A stretch of DNA of 64,000 bases from Rhodanobacter sp. T12-5 (GTDB taxonomy: Bacteria; Pseudomonadota; Gammaproteobacteria; Xanthomonadales; Rhodanobacteraceae), in assembly GCF_008329435.1 (NCBI RefSeq), contig NZ_NPKN01000009.1, positions 142,810-206,809 on the forward strand, read 5' to 3'. A program made the position numbers and the translations under genes. Shown one piece after another: positions 16,412 through 25,478 of the stretch; position 1 is the first letter of the stretch; each line of letters opens with the position of its first letter. Below the pieces are notes generated by a model. The model was not told where the DNA came from and did no database searches. It saw nothing but the letters and a program-made list of their open reading frames with translations.

Positions 16412-17785
16412 TTACAGGGAAGACGTCTCGCATGTGACGGACTTGAGATACCCCATTTCAGCAAAGAAAGGAGACAAAAAGCGGATGACGGGGTCTTTAC
16501 CGTCGAGCACCTCGACCTGTTTTCCGCTTTTCATGTGCGCGATGACCGTCTTGAACTTGTGCGCGCTCAACCAGGAAAGCTCTTGGGCGAGACTCCACGG
16601 CATGGTGTCGCTGCTACTACGGCACAAATGGTTGTGTAGATGGCTCTTGGCGATACGCGTCTCTTCAAGCTGGCGCTCTTTGACCCGCGAAGGCTTGGGT
16701 GATTTGAACGTTGGCGGCGGGAAAACCTTGTAGAACTGAGTCATTGACCAGTCCACGATATTCCAAGCGGCATCGATAGCTTCAGGCGGGATCGGGGATA
16801 TTGGTGGGAGTGCTTCAGTGGGCGAGGCAGGGATAGGCACGGAATGGAAGCAGTGCAAGATGGCCGCGATCCGCCACGTCTTCTCCGTTGCGCGGCCGGC
16901 CGAGTCTTGGACATAGTGGAAATCACCCGTCATGCGTAGGTCGATGCTCTGCTTGATCTGCGCCCAGCGAGACTGGGCTTCGGGTGACAAGCACAACTCC
17001 ATGCGTTCGTGGTTTCCAGCGAGCAGGCGCTGAAGCCGCTGCTCCAGAAACCAGGTGGCCAGCGAGTGGATCTCGTTGAGACTCGGCGTCGGCAGGTTCG
17101 GTAGCTCCGGCGATCGACCTTCCAAGGTATGGGCGTAAAGAAATCTGGATGCCAGGCCAGACTTGCGGTCGGTAAAACGAGTGTCGATCAGGTGATCACC
17201 GTAGATTTCCGGTTGCGTCAAGCAGCAAATTCCGACTGAGGGGTAATAGGCCACGAGCGGTTCGTGGTCCCTCCGGATCAGCGACTCCTTCACCGATCCA
17301 TCATAGACGCGGTTGAGTTTGCCGCGCCTTTTCATGACATCGCTTTTCAACAGGTCAAAACAGTCGTCGTCCGCGATCGTCAGACCGTTGGCCCTGCCAT
17401 CCAGTGCTTCGAGCAGCGAAGCCCAAGTGGCATCTACCTGCAAAACGTCACGAAAGGCTGGGTGATTCCGCCACCCATCGTCGGATGCGCGCCGCGCGGC
17501 GAGATTGGAATCGAAATCTCGAATGGCTCTGTAGAACTCTGACATCGCCGCCGACTTCGCGCACACGGGCGGACCGATCCCAATGCAATACAGCGAAGTT
17601 GGCATCCAGCGGCCGTTGGGCGTACGGATAGCCATGCCGTGGAGGGCAGAAGACATTGCGGATAACGCAACAAGAATGACTATCTCGATCGGTGCACCGG
17701 TTTTGTGATGAACTTCCAGGATGGCCGACGCGATTCTGGACGGCAAGCACCGAAGCAGGTTGTACCAGGGGCTGAATATATTCAT
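16412..17785 (-). CDS. DUF3987-family protein
   Basis: A member of the DUF3987 (YfjI-like) family, found in prophages, satellites and integrated plasmids, often beside primase functions. The conserved pattern is present: an N-terminal helix pair with a hydrophobic segment (EIVILVALSAMSSALHG), a YCIGIGPPVCAKSA loop where active relatives carry a Walker-A-like motif, and the middle motif YPSVGICCLTQPEIYGDHLI. The Walker-A-like loop here lacks the Gly-Lys-Ser/Thr of an ATPase, so it may be inactive. Translation could start at 17785 (MNIFSPWYN, with GGGAG upstream) or at 17806. A second family member is at 47710, but the two are not close. Confidence 0.6.
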   Translation of the reverse strand: MNIFSPWYNLLRCLPSRIASAILEVHHKTGAPIEIVILVALSAMSSALHGMAIRTPNGRWMPTSLYCIGIGPPVCAKSAAMSEFYRAIRDFDSNLAARRASDDGWRNHPAFRDVLQVDATWASLLEALDGRANGLTIADDDCFDLLKSDVMKRRGKLNRVYDGSVKESLIRRDHEPLVAYYPSVGICCLTQPEIYGDHLIDTRFTDRKSGLASRFLYAHTLEGRSPELPNLPTPSLNEIHSLATWFLEQRLQRLLAGNHERMELCLSPEAQSRWAQIKQSIDLRMTGDFHYVQDSAGRATEKTWRIAAILHCFHSVPIPASPTEALPPISPIPPEAIDAAWNIVDWSMTQFYKVFPPPTFKSPKPSRVKERQLEETRIAKSHLHNHLCRSSSDTMPWSLAQELSWLSAHKFKTVIAHMKSGKQVEVLDGKDPVIRFLSPFFAEMGYLKSVTCETSSL

Positions 17786-18734
17786 GACCACTTGTTTTCT
17801 CCCCATAGTGGAATGTCACCAAGCGCAACGTCGTATCGCGTCTCGCTATGCGATTGGAGGAATGCGTGGTGCGCAGGACCATCAGGCGCGTCTAATGCGT
17901 TATCAATGGTTTGGTTCCTGCATGCTGGAGAGCTTGCCATGGTTGGTTCATTTCTTGCTGACCAAAAATCGTCAGTTTGGCTTCGACGTGACGGCGTTTA
18001 TGCCAAAAATGTTTACACACCAAATAGTTGCGTGAGGTCGAAGTCAGGTTGAAAGGACAGGGGCAACACGGTGTTACGCAGCCAATCATGGGTATTTATA
18101 TATTTGTTTTGGTGCTCTGTTGCCGCAAACTCTTGATTTACTGTGGTTTTTACGCTTACAAAAGAAAAATATTTCTTCTCCAATATCTCGGGCAGCGGCG
18201 CCTCGCCTGGCCAAGGCGTCACAAGACAGACATCCGGGGGATGCTGACTTTGAGTACGGCTCAAATCCACCGTAAGTCGTTGACGTATATGAATGGACCC
18301 TCATGACGCGTCATCGCCTACTAACCAAAGTCAAGATAACAATGTGAACTCTGGCTGGAGTTGCGTGGTATTCATTTACCTCGTTGTAACAGCCAGTTCA
18401 TCGCGATTGGTGGTTATGCGGCATGTCTGTGAAGTTTGCGTTCATATAGGCACAGATATGCCTGATTTATTGAAGTCTTTCGCGCTATCTCAACATGGAT
18501 CCGAGCTGTTAGATGGCGCTGATCGCCCGCATGGTTGCACGTGTGCGAATGGATTTTCGCATGGATTTGATCAATATTAATTCCGGTTCATAGTCTATAT
18601 AAAAGATGAACTTAATATAACTTGATATTAATTAAGTGATAATTAATAATTTTTATAATTCAACCTAATATTAATAAATGATATAATGGTTAAAAGCCTT
18701 ATTTAATCAGAAATGGATCCCCGTGGAGGTTTAT
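17786..18734. other. Intergenic region with an AT-rich tract
   Basis: About 950 bases without a secure gene. A minus-strand frame of 85 residues at 18013-18270 has a plausible composition (KKYFSFVSVKTTVNQEF) but no recognised family. The part from about 18570 to 18713 is extremely AT-rich with short TAATTAA and TAATAT repeats, against a GC-rich background. It ends directly at the ribosome site of the replication-type gene at 18735, so it could be its promoter, an origin (DNA-unwinding element), or both. Confidence 0.6.
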
Positions 18735-19943
18735 ATGTCCGATGAAAACATGGTCTCGATTAGGGGTGGGAGTGATCCCATCGTTGGCGAGCGTTTTCAC
18801 AACTTGGTTTCATCCGGCATCTTGATCCCGCACGAATGGTACGACGATCAAGGCGATCAAAAATACGGTTACGAAGTAGGGGAAAATAAGCAGGCAACGG
18901 ATTATCTCCGTAGCCTGAGGGCGGCGATTAAAAGAGTTGCCCAGAGCAAGGCCCCACCGTGTAAGCAGTGGGGTACTGCCAACCCGGCGCGGTACACGAT
19001 GTCCCAGGAAGCGCAGCGACTGTGGCACGCTATCCGAGGTATTGGTCGTGCGCCGAAGGCTTGGGGCCGGGAAAAAGAGATGCACCCTTACCTCAGGCTC
19101 GGAGTGCACTTGGCTCGGAAGTGGGAGCCTAGGCTGCGGTTTTTCACGAACACGAGCTCTGAGTTGCTCGTGGGTGAAGAGTACCCTCGACGGGCGCTGA
19201 CGCACGTGGTGAAAGTCATCAGGCGCGTGTGTCGTTCACAAAAGTTTAAAAAACGTATCGAGCGGTTGGAGCGTCAGGAGAGCGAAAATTTCGAGAGTTG
19301 CTGTAAGTACTTCGTGTCCCTCCTCCTGGTACATGCGCGTCCGTTGGTGCTACGAGCAGACCTCTACGTCGAGGCCGAGGCGAGGAAGGCCGCAGAGGAG
19401 GGCAAGATCGAGCAGGCAGTGGAGAAGTTCATCCGTAACCTTCGAGAAGACCGTATCGTCCCCGACGTTCTCGGTTACATCATCAAACGCGAGCACGGGT
19501 ACGATCGAGGTATCCACCTGCACCTGATGGCGATTCTCGATGGTGACAAGCATTTTCAATCGTACAAACTTACGGAGTTGCTCAAGATGTACTGGATCCG
19601 TCAGTGCGTCGGATCACCGCAGTTCGCCTCGGGTTTCAATTGCTACCTGCGTAAGGATGAGTATCGCTACAACGCGATTGGCCTTGTCCACTACATGGAT
19701 GAGTCGATGTTGCGGGGAGTCCTCGAAGCGATCAGATACCTCACCAAGACCGATGGAGACTTTCTTCTTCCAGAGGGATTCGGCAGGAACTTGCGCAAAG
19801 GCCAGTCGCCAAAGCGACCAGGAGGTGATGTCCGACGTGGGGCGCCTCGAAAGTTCGGGAACGACACAACGCTTGCCGAAAGCATCTTGCTCGGATGGAA
19901 GGCTGCAGACCGTTCGACAGTGAAGCGCTCGAGGAGGACATGA
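18735..19943 (+). CDS. YagK/YfjJ-like (inovirus Gp2-type) putative replication protein
   Basis: 402 residues. The C-terminal half carries the YagK/YfjJ C-terminal pattern: PLVLRADLYVEAEARK, then REHGYDRGIHLHLMAILDG around residue 260-275, with a His-x-His pair like that in rolling-circle (HUH) initiators. The N-terminal half is basic and unassigned. Members occur in inovirus-like prophages and P4-type satellites and are thought to start replication; this is family knowledge, not proof here. The ATG at 18735 has GGAGG 5 bases upstream, so I reject the upstream GTG at 18723. The AT-rich region just before the gene would suit an origin. A strong bidirectional terminator follows. Confidence 0.7.
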   Translation: MSDENMVSIRGGSDPIVGERFHNLVSSGILIPHEWYDDQGDQKYGYEVGENKQATDYLRSLRAAIKRVAQSKAPPCKQWGTANPARYTMSQEAQRLWHAIRGIGRAPKAWGREKEMHPYLRLGVHLARKWEPRLRFFTNTSSELLVGEEYPRRALTHVVKVIRRVCRSQKFKKRIERLERQESENFESCCKYFVSLLLVHARPLVLRADLYVEAEARKAAEEGKIEQAVEKFIRNLREDRIVPDVLGYIIKREHGYDRGIHLHLMAILDGDKHFQSYKLTELLKMYWIRQCVGSPQFASGFNCYLRKDEYRYNAIGLVHYMDESMLRGVLEAIRYLTKTDGDFLLPEGFGRNLRKGQSPKRPGGDVRRGAPRKFGNDTTLAESILLGWKAADRSTVKRSRRT

Positions 19944-19950
19944 CTGCAGC

Positions 19951-19988
19951 CAAAAAAAAGCCGCTCGCGTGAGCGAGCGGCTTTCTTG
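19951..19988. terminator. Bidirectional rho-independent terminator
   Basis: A 12-bp perfect stem (19957-19968 with 19973-19984), loop GTGA, with A8 on the left and CTTTCTT on the right. It separates the plus-strand replication-type gene from the minus-strand genes to its right. Confidence 0.9.
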
Positions 19989-20012
19989 GGGCGCGGTTGT
20001 GGTCGTTGAGGC

Positions 20013-20648
20013 CTACCTCCTCGGCGGATAAGGTCGGAGCAGCCGGCAGATGGCTTGCCGCTCCCCGGACAGGAACCCGAACGACCTCAGTTTCAGATCC
20101 AAGTGCGAGGTGGTCAACGGATTCACGCGAGGTTGGATTGAGCGGCGCCCCTGTTCGGAGGTCCACCATTTCGCTGCGCAGAGGAGCAAGCTCATACCAG
20201 CGGTCAAATGGGCGTCTTCGGGATACGTCTGCCGAAACCAGCCCAGCGTCTCATGGCTGAATCGTGCCCTGTTGGCGCCATGGCCACGTGGGTTGATGAG
20301 CTTGAAGACTTGGCGGGCGACGTAGTCGATCTCAAAAGCCGACTGGGGCGCCAGCTTCCGCAGGCGCTGGAGCACTGCCGCCTCGTCCAGCGTGCGGTTC
20401 AGAAGCCTCGGGTAGCACTCGATAGCTACCTTGTACGATGCGAAAGCCAGGGGGGCCCCATCACGGAGACAGTGAGGGTCATCGGTATGCCGCTCGATTG
20501 TCGGTGGCTCGCCTGCTGCGCCTGGAACGCTTTGCCGAATGCAGGATGCTGGTATCTCGGATCGCGGTTCCGGGACACCGGAGCGCGCTTCACCGCACGA
20601 GGGGATCTCGGGGCACTGGGAGGAAGTATTCACTGTAGCTGCTCCCAC
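20013..20648 (-). CDS. Hypothetical protein (211 aa), last gene of a three-gene unit
   Basis: A 211-residue frame, basic and helical in its C-terminal half (LLNRTLDEAAVLQRLRKLAP, SHETLGWFRQTYPEDAH), with a low-complexity N-terminal stretch that may not be translated. The true start could be one of the later codons. It overlaps the 3' end of the 112-residue gene by 19 bases and ends just before a strong terminator. No family or motif is recognised. Its strand and tight spacing place it with the two genes upstream. Confidence 0.45.
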   Translation of the reverse strand: MGAATVNTSSQCPEIPSCGEARSGVPEPRSEIPASCIRQSVPGAAGEPPTIERHTDDPHCLRDGAPLAFASYKVAIECYPRLLNRTLDEAAVLQRLRKLAPQSAFEIDYVARQVFKLINPRGHGANRARFSHETLGWFRQTYPEDAHLTAGMSLLLCAAKWWTSEQGRRSIQPRVNPLTTSHLDLKLRSFGFLSGERQAICRLLRPYPPRR

Positions 20649-20968
20649 CTATTCGCCCGGCTTGCACGGCGAACCATCCAACGCAGGACATCTACCGTCC
20701 AATAGCGTCTTGGCGCTCTCTGCGAGCGCCGGCCACCAATCTCCTTGGGATAGGCTGGATCGAAATCAGCGTTGCTCTCGTCCTGCCATGCGTAGAAGTC
20801 GTGCTTGGTGTCACCGGTCACCCAGAGGACTTTGGACTTGCCCAGTACGGGCGGGAGGTTGTAGAGCTTGATGAGCTGATCGATCTGCTCCTCTTCCGAC
20901 AGCACTCCGAATGGCACGAACGATGACGATGCCCCTGCGCACGGGGCATTCTTCTCCAAAGCGTCCAT
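20630..20968 (-). CDS. Small protein with an AlpA-like C-terminus (112 aa)
   Basis: 112 residues. The end (DPAYPKEIGGRRSQRAPRRY followed by WTVDVLRWMVRRA) resembles the recognition-helix/wing part of AlpA-type excisionase/activator proteins, in which a 'YP..I..G......W' pattern precedes a final helix. The N-terminal half is unassigned. The ATG at 20968 comes 3 bases after the stop of the upstream gene, so the two are coupled. It could be a DNA-binding accessory factor of the element that carries the replication-type gene at 18735; that role is inferred. Confidence 0.5.
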   Translation of the reverse strand: MDALEKNAPCAGASSSFVPFGVLSEEEQIDQLIKLYNLPPVLGKSKVLWVTGDTKHDFYAWQDESNADFDPAYPKEIGGRRSQRAPRRYWTVDVLRWMVRRASRANRWEQLQ

Positions 20969-20971
20969 GGG

Positions 20972-21859
20972 TTAGTCCTTCGTCGACTGGCGGCGAAGGA
21001 CGGTCTGCCCGCTCCGCGAGGGCGTGGCCAGACCAGCATGAATCATCGGCGGCGGTACGAGCCTGATCGAGTTGCCGGGAAAGCGGCGATTTGCCAGCTC
21101 CTCGACCGCCATGCTCACTTGGTCGGGAACGCCGATGCAGTCAGTAGGGTAGCCCATCGCCATTCGGTACAAGATCTCGTCGCCGAACGGATTGTCAAAC
21201 ATGTCGCCGTTGCGGAGGGCGACCGGATGGATCGCATGTCCGGCGACAACACCATCCTCCAGGTGAACGAACAGGACCCAGCCATTGAAGGTGCCGAAGT
21301 GCATGCCGGCGAGCTGGTGCTCATTCACGGCTTTGGCCAAATCCCAGAGATAGAGAGGGCCTTCGGCGAAGGTTTCGCTGTCTGGTGGTGCGAAGGGGCT
21401 CGGATCTTTGAGAATTAGGTCCTTACAGTTGAAGGTCTTTTCGTAATTCGCGATGCCGATGAAGTGCTCGGCTAGCTCGTTGACGCGCGCGAGCAGACGT
21501 TTGAGCTCATTGCGGTGAAATCCAAACTCGCCGGCCGCACTGTGTTCGCGAGCAACAGCGCTTTTCCGAAATGCCGCGGATTGCGCATGCGGTTCCAGCT
21601 TGTTGATGCGATTTGCATGGGTTATGAAACGGCGGTAACTGGTTGGCAGCGGCGCGAAGCCGATGTAGGCGGCGCTCAGTAAGCCATATGCTGAGATCTC
21701 TCCAGACCGAATAGAGTAGTGCAAGCGGTCAAAATGGAGTCGCGTGTGCTTGCGCAACGCGGAGGGGAAAGCCTCATACCAGGCGAGGGCGACGGAGAGG
21801 TAGAACACATCTTCTTCGTCGAGACGCAGGCAGGCAGGAACGTTAGTCTTCGTGTCCAT
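20972..21859 (-). CDS. Hypothetical protein (295 aa)
   Basis: 295 residues starting MDTKTNVPACLRLDEEDVFY at 21859, with AAGGG about 11 bases upstream; a longer frame from 21910 is less likely. The protein is soluble, helical in the first half and mixed in the second (GMHFGTFNGWVLFVHLEDGVV). I recognise no family. It heads a tightly spaced minus-strand unit with the genes at 20630 and 20013, convergent with the replication-type gene, and its base composition matches theirs. Function unknown. Confidence 0.6.
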   Translation of the reverse strand: MDTKTNVPACLRLDEEDVFYLSVALAWYEAFPSALRKHTRLHFDRLHYSIRSGEISAYGLLSAAYIGFAPLPTSYRRFITHANRINKLEPHAQSAAFRKSAVAREHSAAGEFGFHRNELKRLLARVNELAEHFIGIANYEKTFNCKDLILKDPSPFAPPDSETFAEGPLYLWDLAKAVNEHQLAGMHFGTFNGWVLFVHLEDGVVAGHAIHPVALRNGDMFDNPFGDEILYRMAMGYPTDCIGVPDQVSMAVEELANRRFPGNSIRLVPPPMIHAGLATPSRSGQTVLRRQSTKD

Positions 21860-22683
21860 AGCGGTGAATACCCTTAACAAAAGAGCCGAACAGGGGTCGG
21901 CGTTACGCAATCGGGAGACTGCGTCACTTTTGCGTAAGTAGGCTTCCCGCCTCTCTAGACCTTAGCTGGCCTGCCAGCGGAACTGGCGCTTATAGGCTAA
22001 GTGCAGCGGGCTGTTTGCGTCAATCCTTCATCGTTCTGAGCTGTCCGACATACGCCTTCAACCGGGAATTCTTCGGGGCGCTCGCTATCAGGAGGGGTGT
22101 CGGACAACACGAAGCATTGACGAAGTCGCCTCTTCGGCGCTCGACGCTACTTTTGACCCAGAGCAAACACGCCCGACAGGCCGGCCTGCTAAAGGCTGCC
22201 GCCGTCGCTTACCCGCGCTCGTGACCAAATACCTCGACCGGATCGCGACCGTGTCGCGCCACCCAGAATAGCTCGGCGAAGTTTGGTGCGACTGGTGTGC
22301 AAGGCCCGCACAGCCGCTTCTTCGGTCACATGGACGTATATAGTGGGTACAAATTCCATGTGGCTCTTTTAAATGCAAGCATAAACAGTACTTTACAGGC
22401 GTTAACGAGCCCTCGTTTGGGCCCGTCCAGTCGTCGCAAGATGGCTACAAGTATGGGTATAAATGTCGAACCGTCGCCAGGCGACTTCCTTGAATTCAAT
22501 GTCTTGAGCCACGCAACGGGTCCGATGCTCGGACCAGCTTCGGGCGAAAGCGGCCTCACGTGTAATGACCCAGCACTTCCTGCACAGGGCAGTTCGCCCA
22601 GATCGCCTTTCGGGGGGCCTGTGGCTGCGTGCGTTGTGCGTGTTGCCGCGGCGTTGATCAGCAGTTGCCCTCTCGGCTCATGC
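21860..22683. other. Intergenic region with integrase-arm-like repeats
   Basis: About 820 bases with no convincing gene. GTGGGTACAAAT at 22343-22354 and a 22-base element at 22443-22464 (GGCTACAAG, then TGGGTATAAAT) match a repeat pair at 44575-44596 (18 of 22 positions identical to the second). Such repeats commonly flank tyrosine-integrase sites. No integrase gene is present here, so this looks like an old island edge. Confidence 0.5.
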
Positions 22684-22925
22684 TTTAGGTGATGCCCAGT
22701 TCGCCGAGCAGGCGCTTAAGCCTATCGCTGGTGTATTGGCTGCCCTGATCGGAATTGGTGCAACAGCGCATCGGCTCGCCCACGGCGTCAGATCGCCATC
22801 ATCAGGGCATCGGTGACCAGTTCGGTCGTCATGTGCGACTGCATCGACCAGCCCACGGCACGTCGCGAGTACAAGTCCAGCACCACTGCGATGTAGAGCC
22901 AGCCCTCGGCCGTCACAGATAGCTG
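22684..22925 (-). pseudogene. IS3-family transposase (OrfB) remnant
   Basis: The minus strand encodes [20 protein letters not shown] followed by [18 protein letters not shown], the rve integrase-core region of IS3-family OrfB. Translation is stopped by a TGA where relatives have Trp. After a frameshift the SDQGSQYTSDRLKRLLGELG region follows, and then the sequence ends. Both 5' and 3' parts of the gene are absent and no inverted repeats were recognised. It is a dead fragment beside the chromate genes. Confidence 0.85.
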
Positions 22926-23040
22926 AACTCACTCAGGTTTGGGGAAGGCCGCTTCCGACCCAAAGCGGACTCGATGTGAGCTGTTGTGCTTCCGTTTCCG
23001 AAGTACTACTCCAACCGGCAATCGCCTCGATATGCGAACG

Positions 23041-24438
23041 TTACATTGGGGCGGCAATGCCGAACCATTCGATTGCCATGCCCGCCAGACCGCTGACTAG
23101 CAGCACCCGGCCCATACCCACCTTGAAGCGCAACATCGCCAGCATGGCCGCCACGGCGATTACCGCGGAGGGCCATTGCAGCGTGGCCCACGCCGGGACT
23201 TCCAGATGCGCCCAGCCCCATGGGCGTTCGTTCACCCGGGCGAAGACCGTGTGCAGGGTGAACCAGACCGACAGGTTCAACACCACGCCCACCACGGCGG
23301 CGGTCACCGCTGACAACGCCGCGTGCAGTGCGCGATTGCTGCGCAGCGCCTCGATGTAGGGCGCGCCCAGAAAGATCCACAGGAAACACGGGGCGAAGGT
23401 CACCCAGGTGGTCAGCACGGAACCGGCGATACCCGCGACCATGGCCGACATGCCGGTCTGATGGTAGTAGGCGCCCAGGAAGGCAACGAATTGCACCACC
23501 ATGATCAGCGGACCCGGCGTGGTCTCGGCGAGGGACAGGCCATCGAGCATCTGCCCGGGCGTGATCCAGTGGAAGGTGGCGACCGCCCGTTGCGCGATGT
23601 AGGCGAGGACCGCATAGGCGCCGCCGAAGGTCACCACTGCCGTCTGGCTGAAGAACAACCCTTCCTTGACCAGCACGCTGTGCCGGCCCCATAGCGCCAT
23701 GACCGCGAGCACGGGCGTCCACCAGATGACCAGCCAGATCAGCGTGACGCGGATCGCCCGCAATGCCGATGGCTGCGTATGGGTCAACCCCCCTTGGCCG
23801 AGCAGGCGGTCGATCTGAAAGTCCGACGAGGCATCGGCCGCTGCCGAAGCGGGCGCGGGAAAGCTGGCGGGCGCCCACCAGCGCCCGAGCAGGCCCCACA
23901 GCCCGGCACCGAGCACGATCAGCGGAAATGGCACGTGGAAGAAGAAGATCGCCACGAAGGCGGCCAGGGCGATCAGCACCATGGTGCGGTTTTTGAGTGC
24001 CTTGCTGCCAATGCGGATGACCGCCTCCACCACCACCGCCAACACGGCGGCCTTCAATCCCACGAACACGGCCAACACCAACGGTACCTGGCCGTAGAGC
24101 GCGTAGACGATGCTCAAGGCGAGGATGGTGACGAAGCCCGGCAGCACGAACAGCACGCCGGCGATCAGTCCGCCGACCGTGCGGTGCATCAGCCAGGCGA
24201 TGTAGATCGCCAGCTGGGTCGCCTCCGGCCCGGGCAGCAGCATGCAGTAGTTGAGGGCGTGCAGGAAACGCGCGTCGCTGATCCAGCGCCGCTTGTCCAC
24301 CAGTTCGCGATGCATCAGCGCGATCTGTCCGGCGGGCCCGCCGAAGCTGAGCAAGCCGATCTTGGCCCACACCCGGGTAGCTTCGCGCAGCGAAACCGAT
24401 AGCGTTTGATCGCTCGGAGCGTGGGCTTGGTCATTCAT
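23041..24438 (-). CDS. chrA: Chromate efflux transporter ChrA
   Basis: A 465-residue inner-membrane CHR-family antiporter that exports chromate, giving Cr(VI) resistance. Two homologous halves are visible, each opening with the CHR signature: FGGPAGQIALMH and LLPGPEATQLA in the first, TFGGAYAVLAYIAQRAV and AETTPGPLIMVVQF in the second. Ten or more hydrophobic helices are present and the length is usual for long-chain ChrA. I use the ATG at 24438 (MNDQAHAPSD); a longer frame from 24555 runs back towards the DUF1259 gene. It is the last gene of the minus-strand chrB-DUF1259-chrA unit. Confidence 0.93.
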   Translation of the reverse strand: MNDQAHAPSDQTLSVSLREATRVWAKIGLLSFGGPAGQIALMHRELVDKRRWISDARFLHALNYCMLLPGPEATQLAIYIAWLMHRTVGGLIAGVLFVLPGFVTILALSIVYALYGQVPLVLAVFVGLKAAVLAVVVEAVIRIGSKALKNRTMVLIALAAFVAIFFFHVPFPLIVLGAGLWGLLGRWWAPASFPAPASAAADASSDFQIDRLLGQGGLTHTQPSALRAIRVTLIWLVIWWTPVLAVMALWGRHSVLVKEGLFFSQTAVVTFGGAYAVLAYIAQRAVATFHWITPGQMLDGLSLAETTPGPLIMVVQFVAFLGAYYHQTGMSAMVAGIAGSVLTTWVTFAPCFLWIFLGAPYIEALRSNRALHAALSAVTAAVVGVVLNLSVWFTLHTVFARVNERPWGWAHLEVPAWATLQWPSAVIAVAAMLAMLRFKVGMGRVLLVSGLAGMAIEWFGIAAPM

Positions 24439-24551
24439 CGGTAAAAGTCCCAGCGAAGCTTGGCAACCAGCATGTTGGAGATGGGCAAGGCGCGTGCATT
24501 CGGGTCGGTGAGCGCCAACGCCAGGATCGCGAGCATGGCTGCGCCTCGCGT

Positions 24552-25478
24552 TCAATGCGCCGCGACAGCGGCCTGCGCATCCAGCGCCGCGCGGAATCCA
24601 TGCGCCAATGCCGTTGCCTTGCCCTTGCCCCAGAAATGGGTGAAATAGAAATTCGGCTGGTCGTCCGTCATGTGGTTGTGCAGCGCCACCACATGCACCC
24701 CCGCGTGGCGCAGCGCGCGCAGCACCGGCTGCACCTCGGCCGCGGTCATGATGAAGTCACCGTCCATGGCGGCCAGCGCGTCGCTTCCGCTGAACGCGGC
24801 CCAGGAAGTCAGGCCCATCGAGGCGCCGACGCTCTGGCCGTGCATGTGACCCATGCGGCCGACGGTGATCTTGGCCACGCCGCCATTCGACTCCGCCTTG
24901 TGCCCGACGATCTTCGCCAGGGCGTCGGCATTGAGCTTGCCCGCCGTGGGCGTGGCACCGCCAAAACCGTCGGCCGGTTCGGCCCGTGCTGCACGCACCG
25001 CCTTGATCGCATCCCACACCGCCTTGACGTCGGCAGCCAGCGCCTGCGGCTGGCCTTCGCCGGCGATGTGCATGAAGTACACCTTCGGCTGATCGAAGAA
25101 GAAATGGTTGTGCAGCGCGGTCACCTTGAGATCGTGCGCGAAGGCGGCATCCATCGCCGCGTCCACCTCGTCCTGGAACACCACCGTGTCGCCCATCACC
25201 ATGGCGCGGTTGCCCATCGGCGTGAACGCCGCCCAAGAACCCAAGCCGGCGGTCGGCGCTAGCGGCATGCCGTCGACGGTGACCGGCACGTCGGCGCGAC
25301 TCCAGCCGATTTTCACCACGCCATCGTCCGGGCGCTTGGCCGGTACGCCGGCGGCCTTGCCGATGGCAGATGTATCGAGCGTGGCGGCCACGGTCGGCGC
25401 AGCAACAATCGCCAGACCCGCGGCGGCCAACAGCGTCCACAGCGGACGCGCCAAAGTGTGCGAAACACGAGCATTCAT
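24552..25478 (-). CDS. DUF1259 (LppY/LpqO-like) exported protein
   Basis: 308 residues with an N-terminal signal peptide (LWTLLAAAGLAIVAAPTVAA). Two similar halves follow, each with a DUF1259 core: VTALHNHFFFDQPKVYFMHI in the first and VVALHNHMTDDQPNFYFTHF in the second. The paired LHNH...D.P..YF.H. motifs could bind a metal. DUF1259 genes are often found between chrB and chrA, suggesting a periplasmic role in chromate resistance, but its activity is not known. The start at 25478 overlaps the chrB stop by 4 bases, so it is co-translated with chrB. Confidence 0.88.
   Translation of the reverse strand: MNARVSHTLARPLWTLLAAAGLAIVAAPTVAATLDTSAIGKAAGVPAKRPDDGVVKIGWSRADVPVTVDGMPLAPTAGLGSWAAFTPMGNRAMVMGDTVVFQDEVDAAMDAAFAHDLKVTALHNHFFFDQPKVYFMHIAGEGQPQALAADVKAVWDAIKAVRAARAEPADGFGGATPTAGKLNADALAKIVGHKAESNGGVAKITVGRMGHMHGQSVGASMGLTSWAAFSGSDALAAMDGDFIMTAAEVQPVLRALRHAGVHVVALHNHMTDDQPNFYFTHFWGKGKATALAHGFRAALDAQAAVAAH

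Noticed and set aside
18013..18270. 85-residue minus-strand frame
   Set aside because: Composition is plausible but there is no ribosome site, family or neighbour support; left as a note in the intergenic entry.
23006..24370. Second long minus-strand frame across the chrA region
   Set aside because: Arg/Gly-rich, out of frame with ChrA, whose helices and signature motifs define the real gene.
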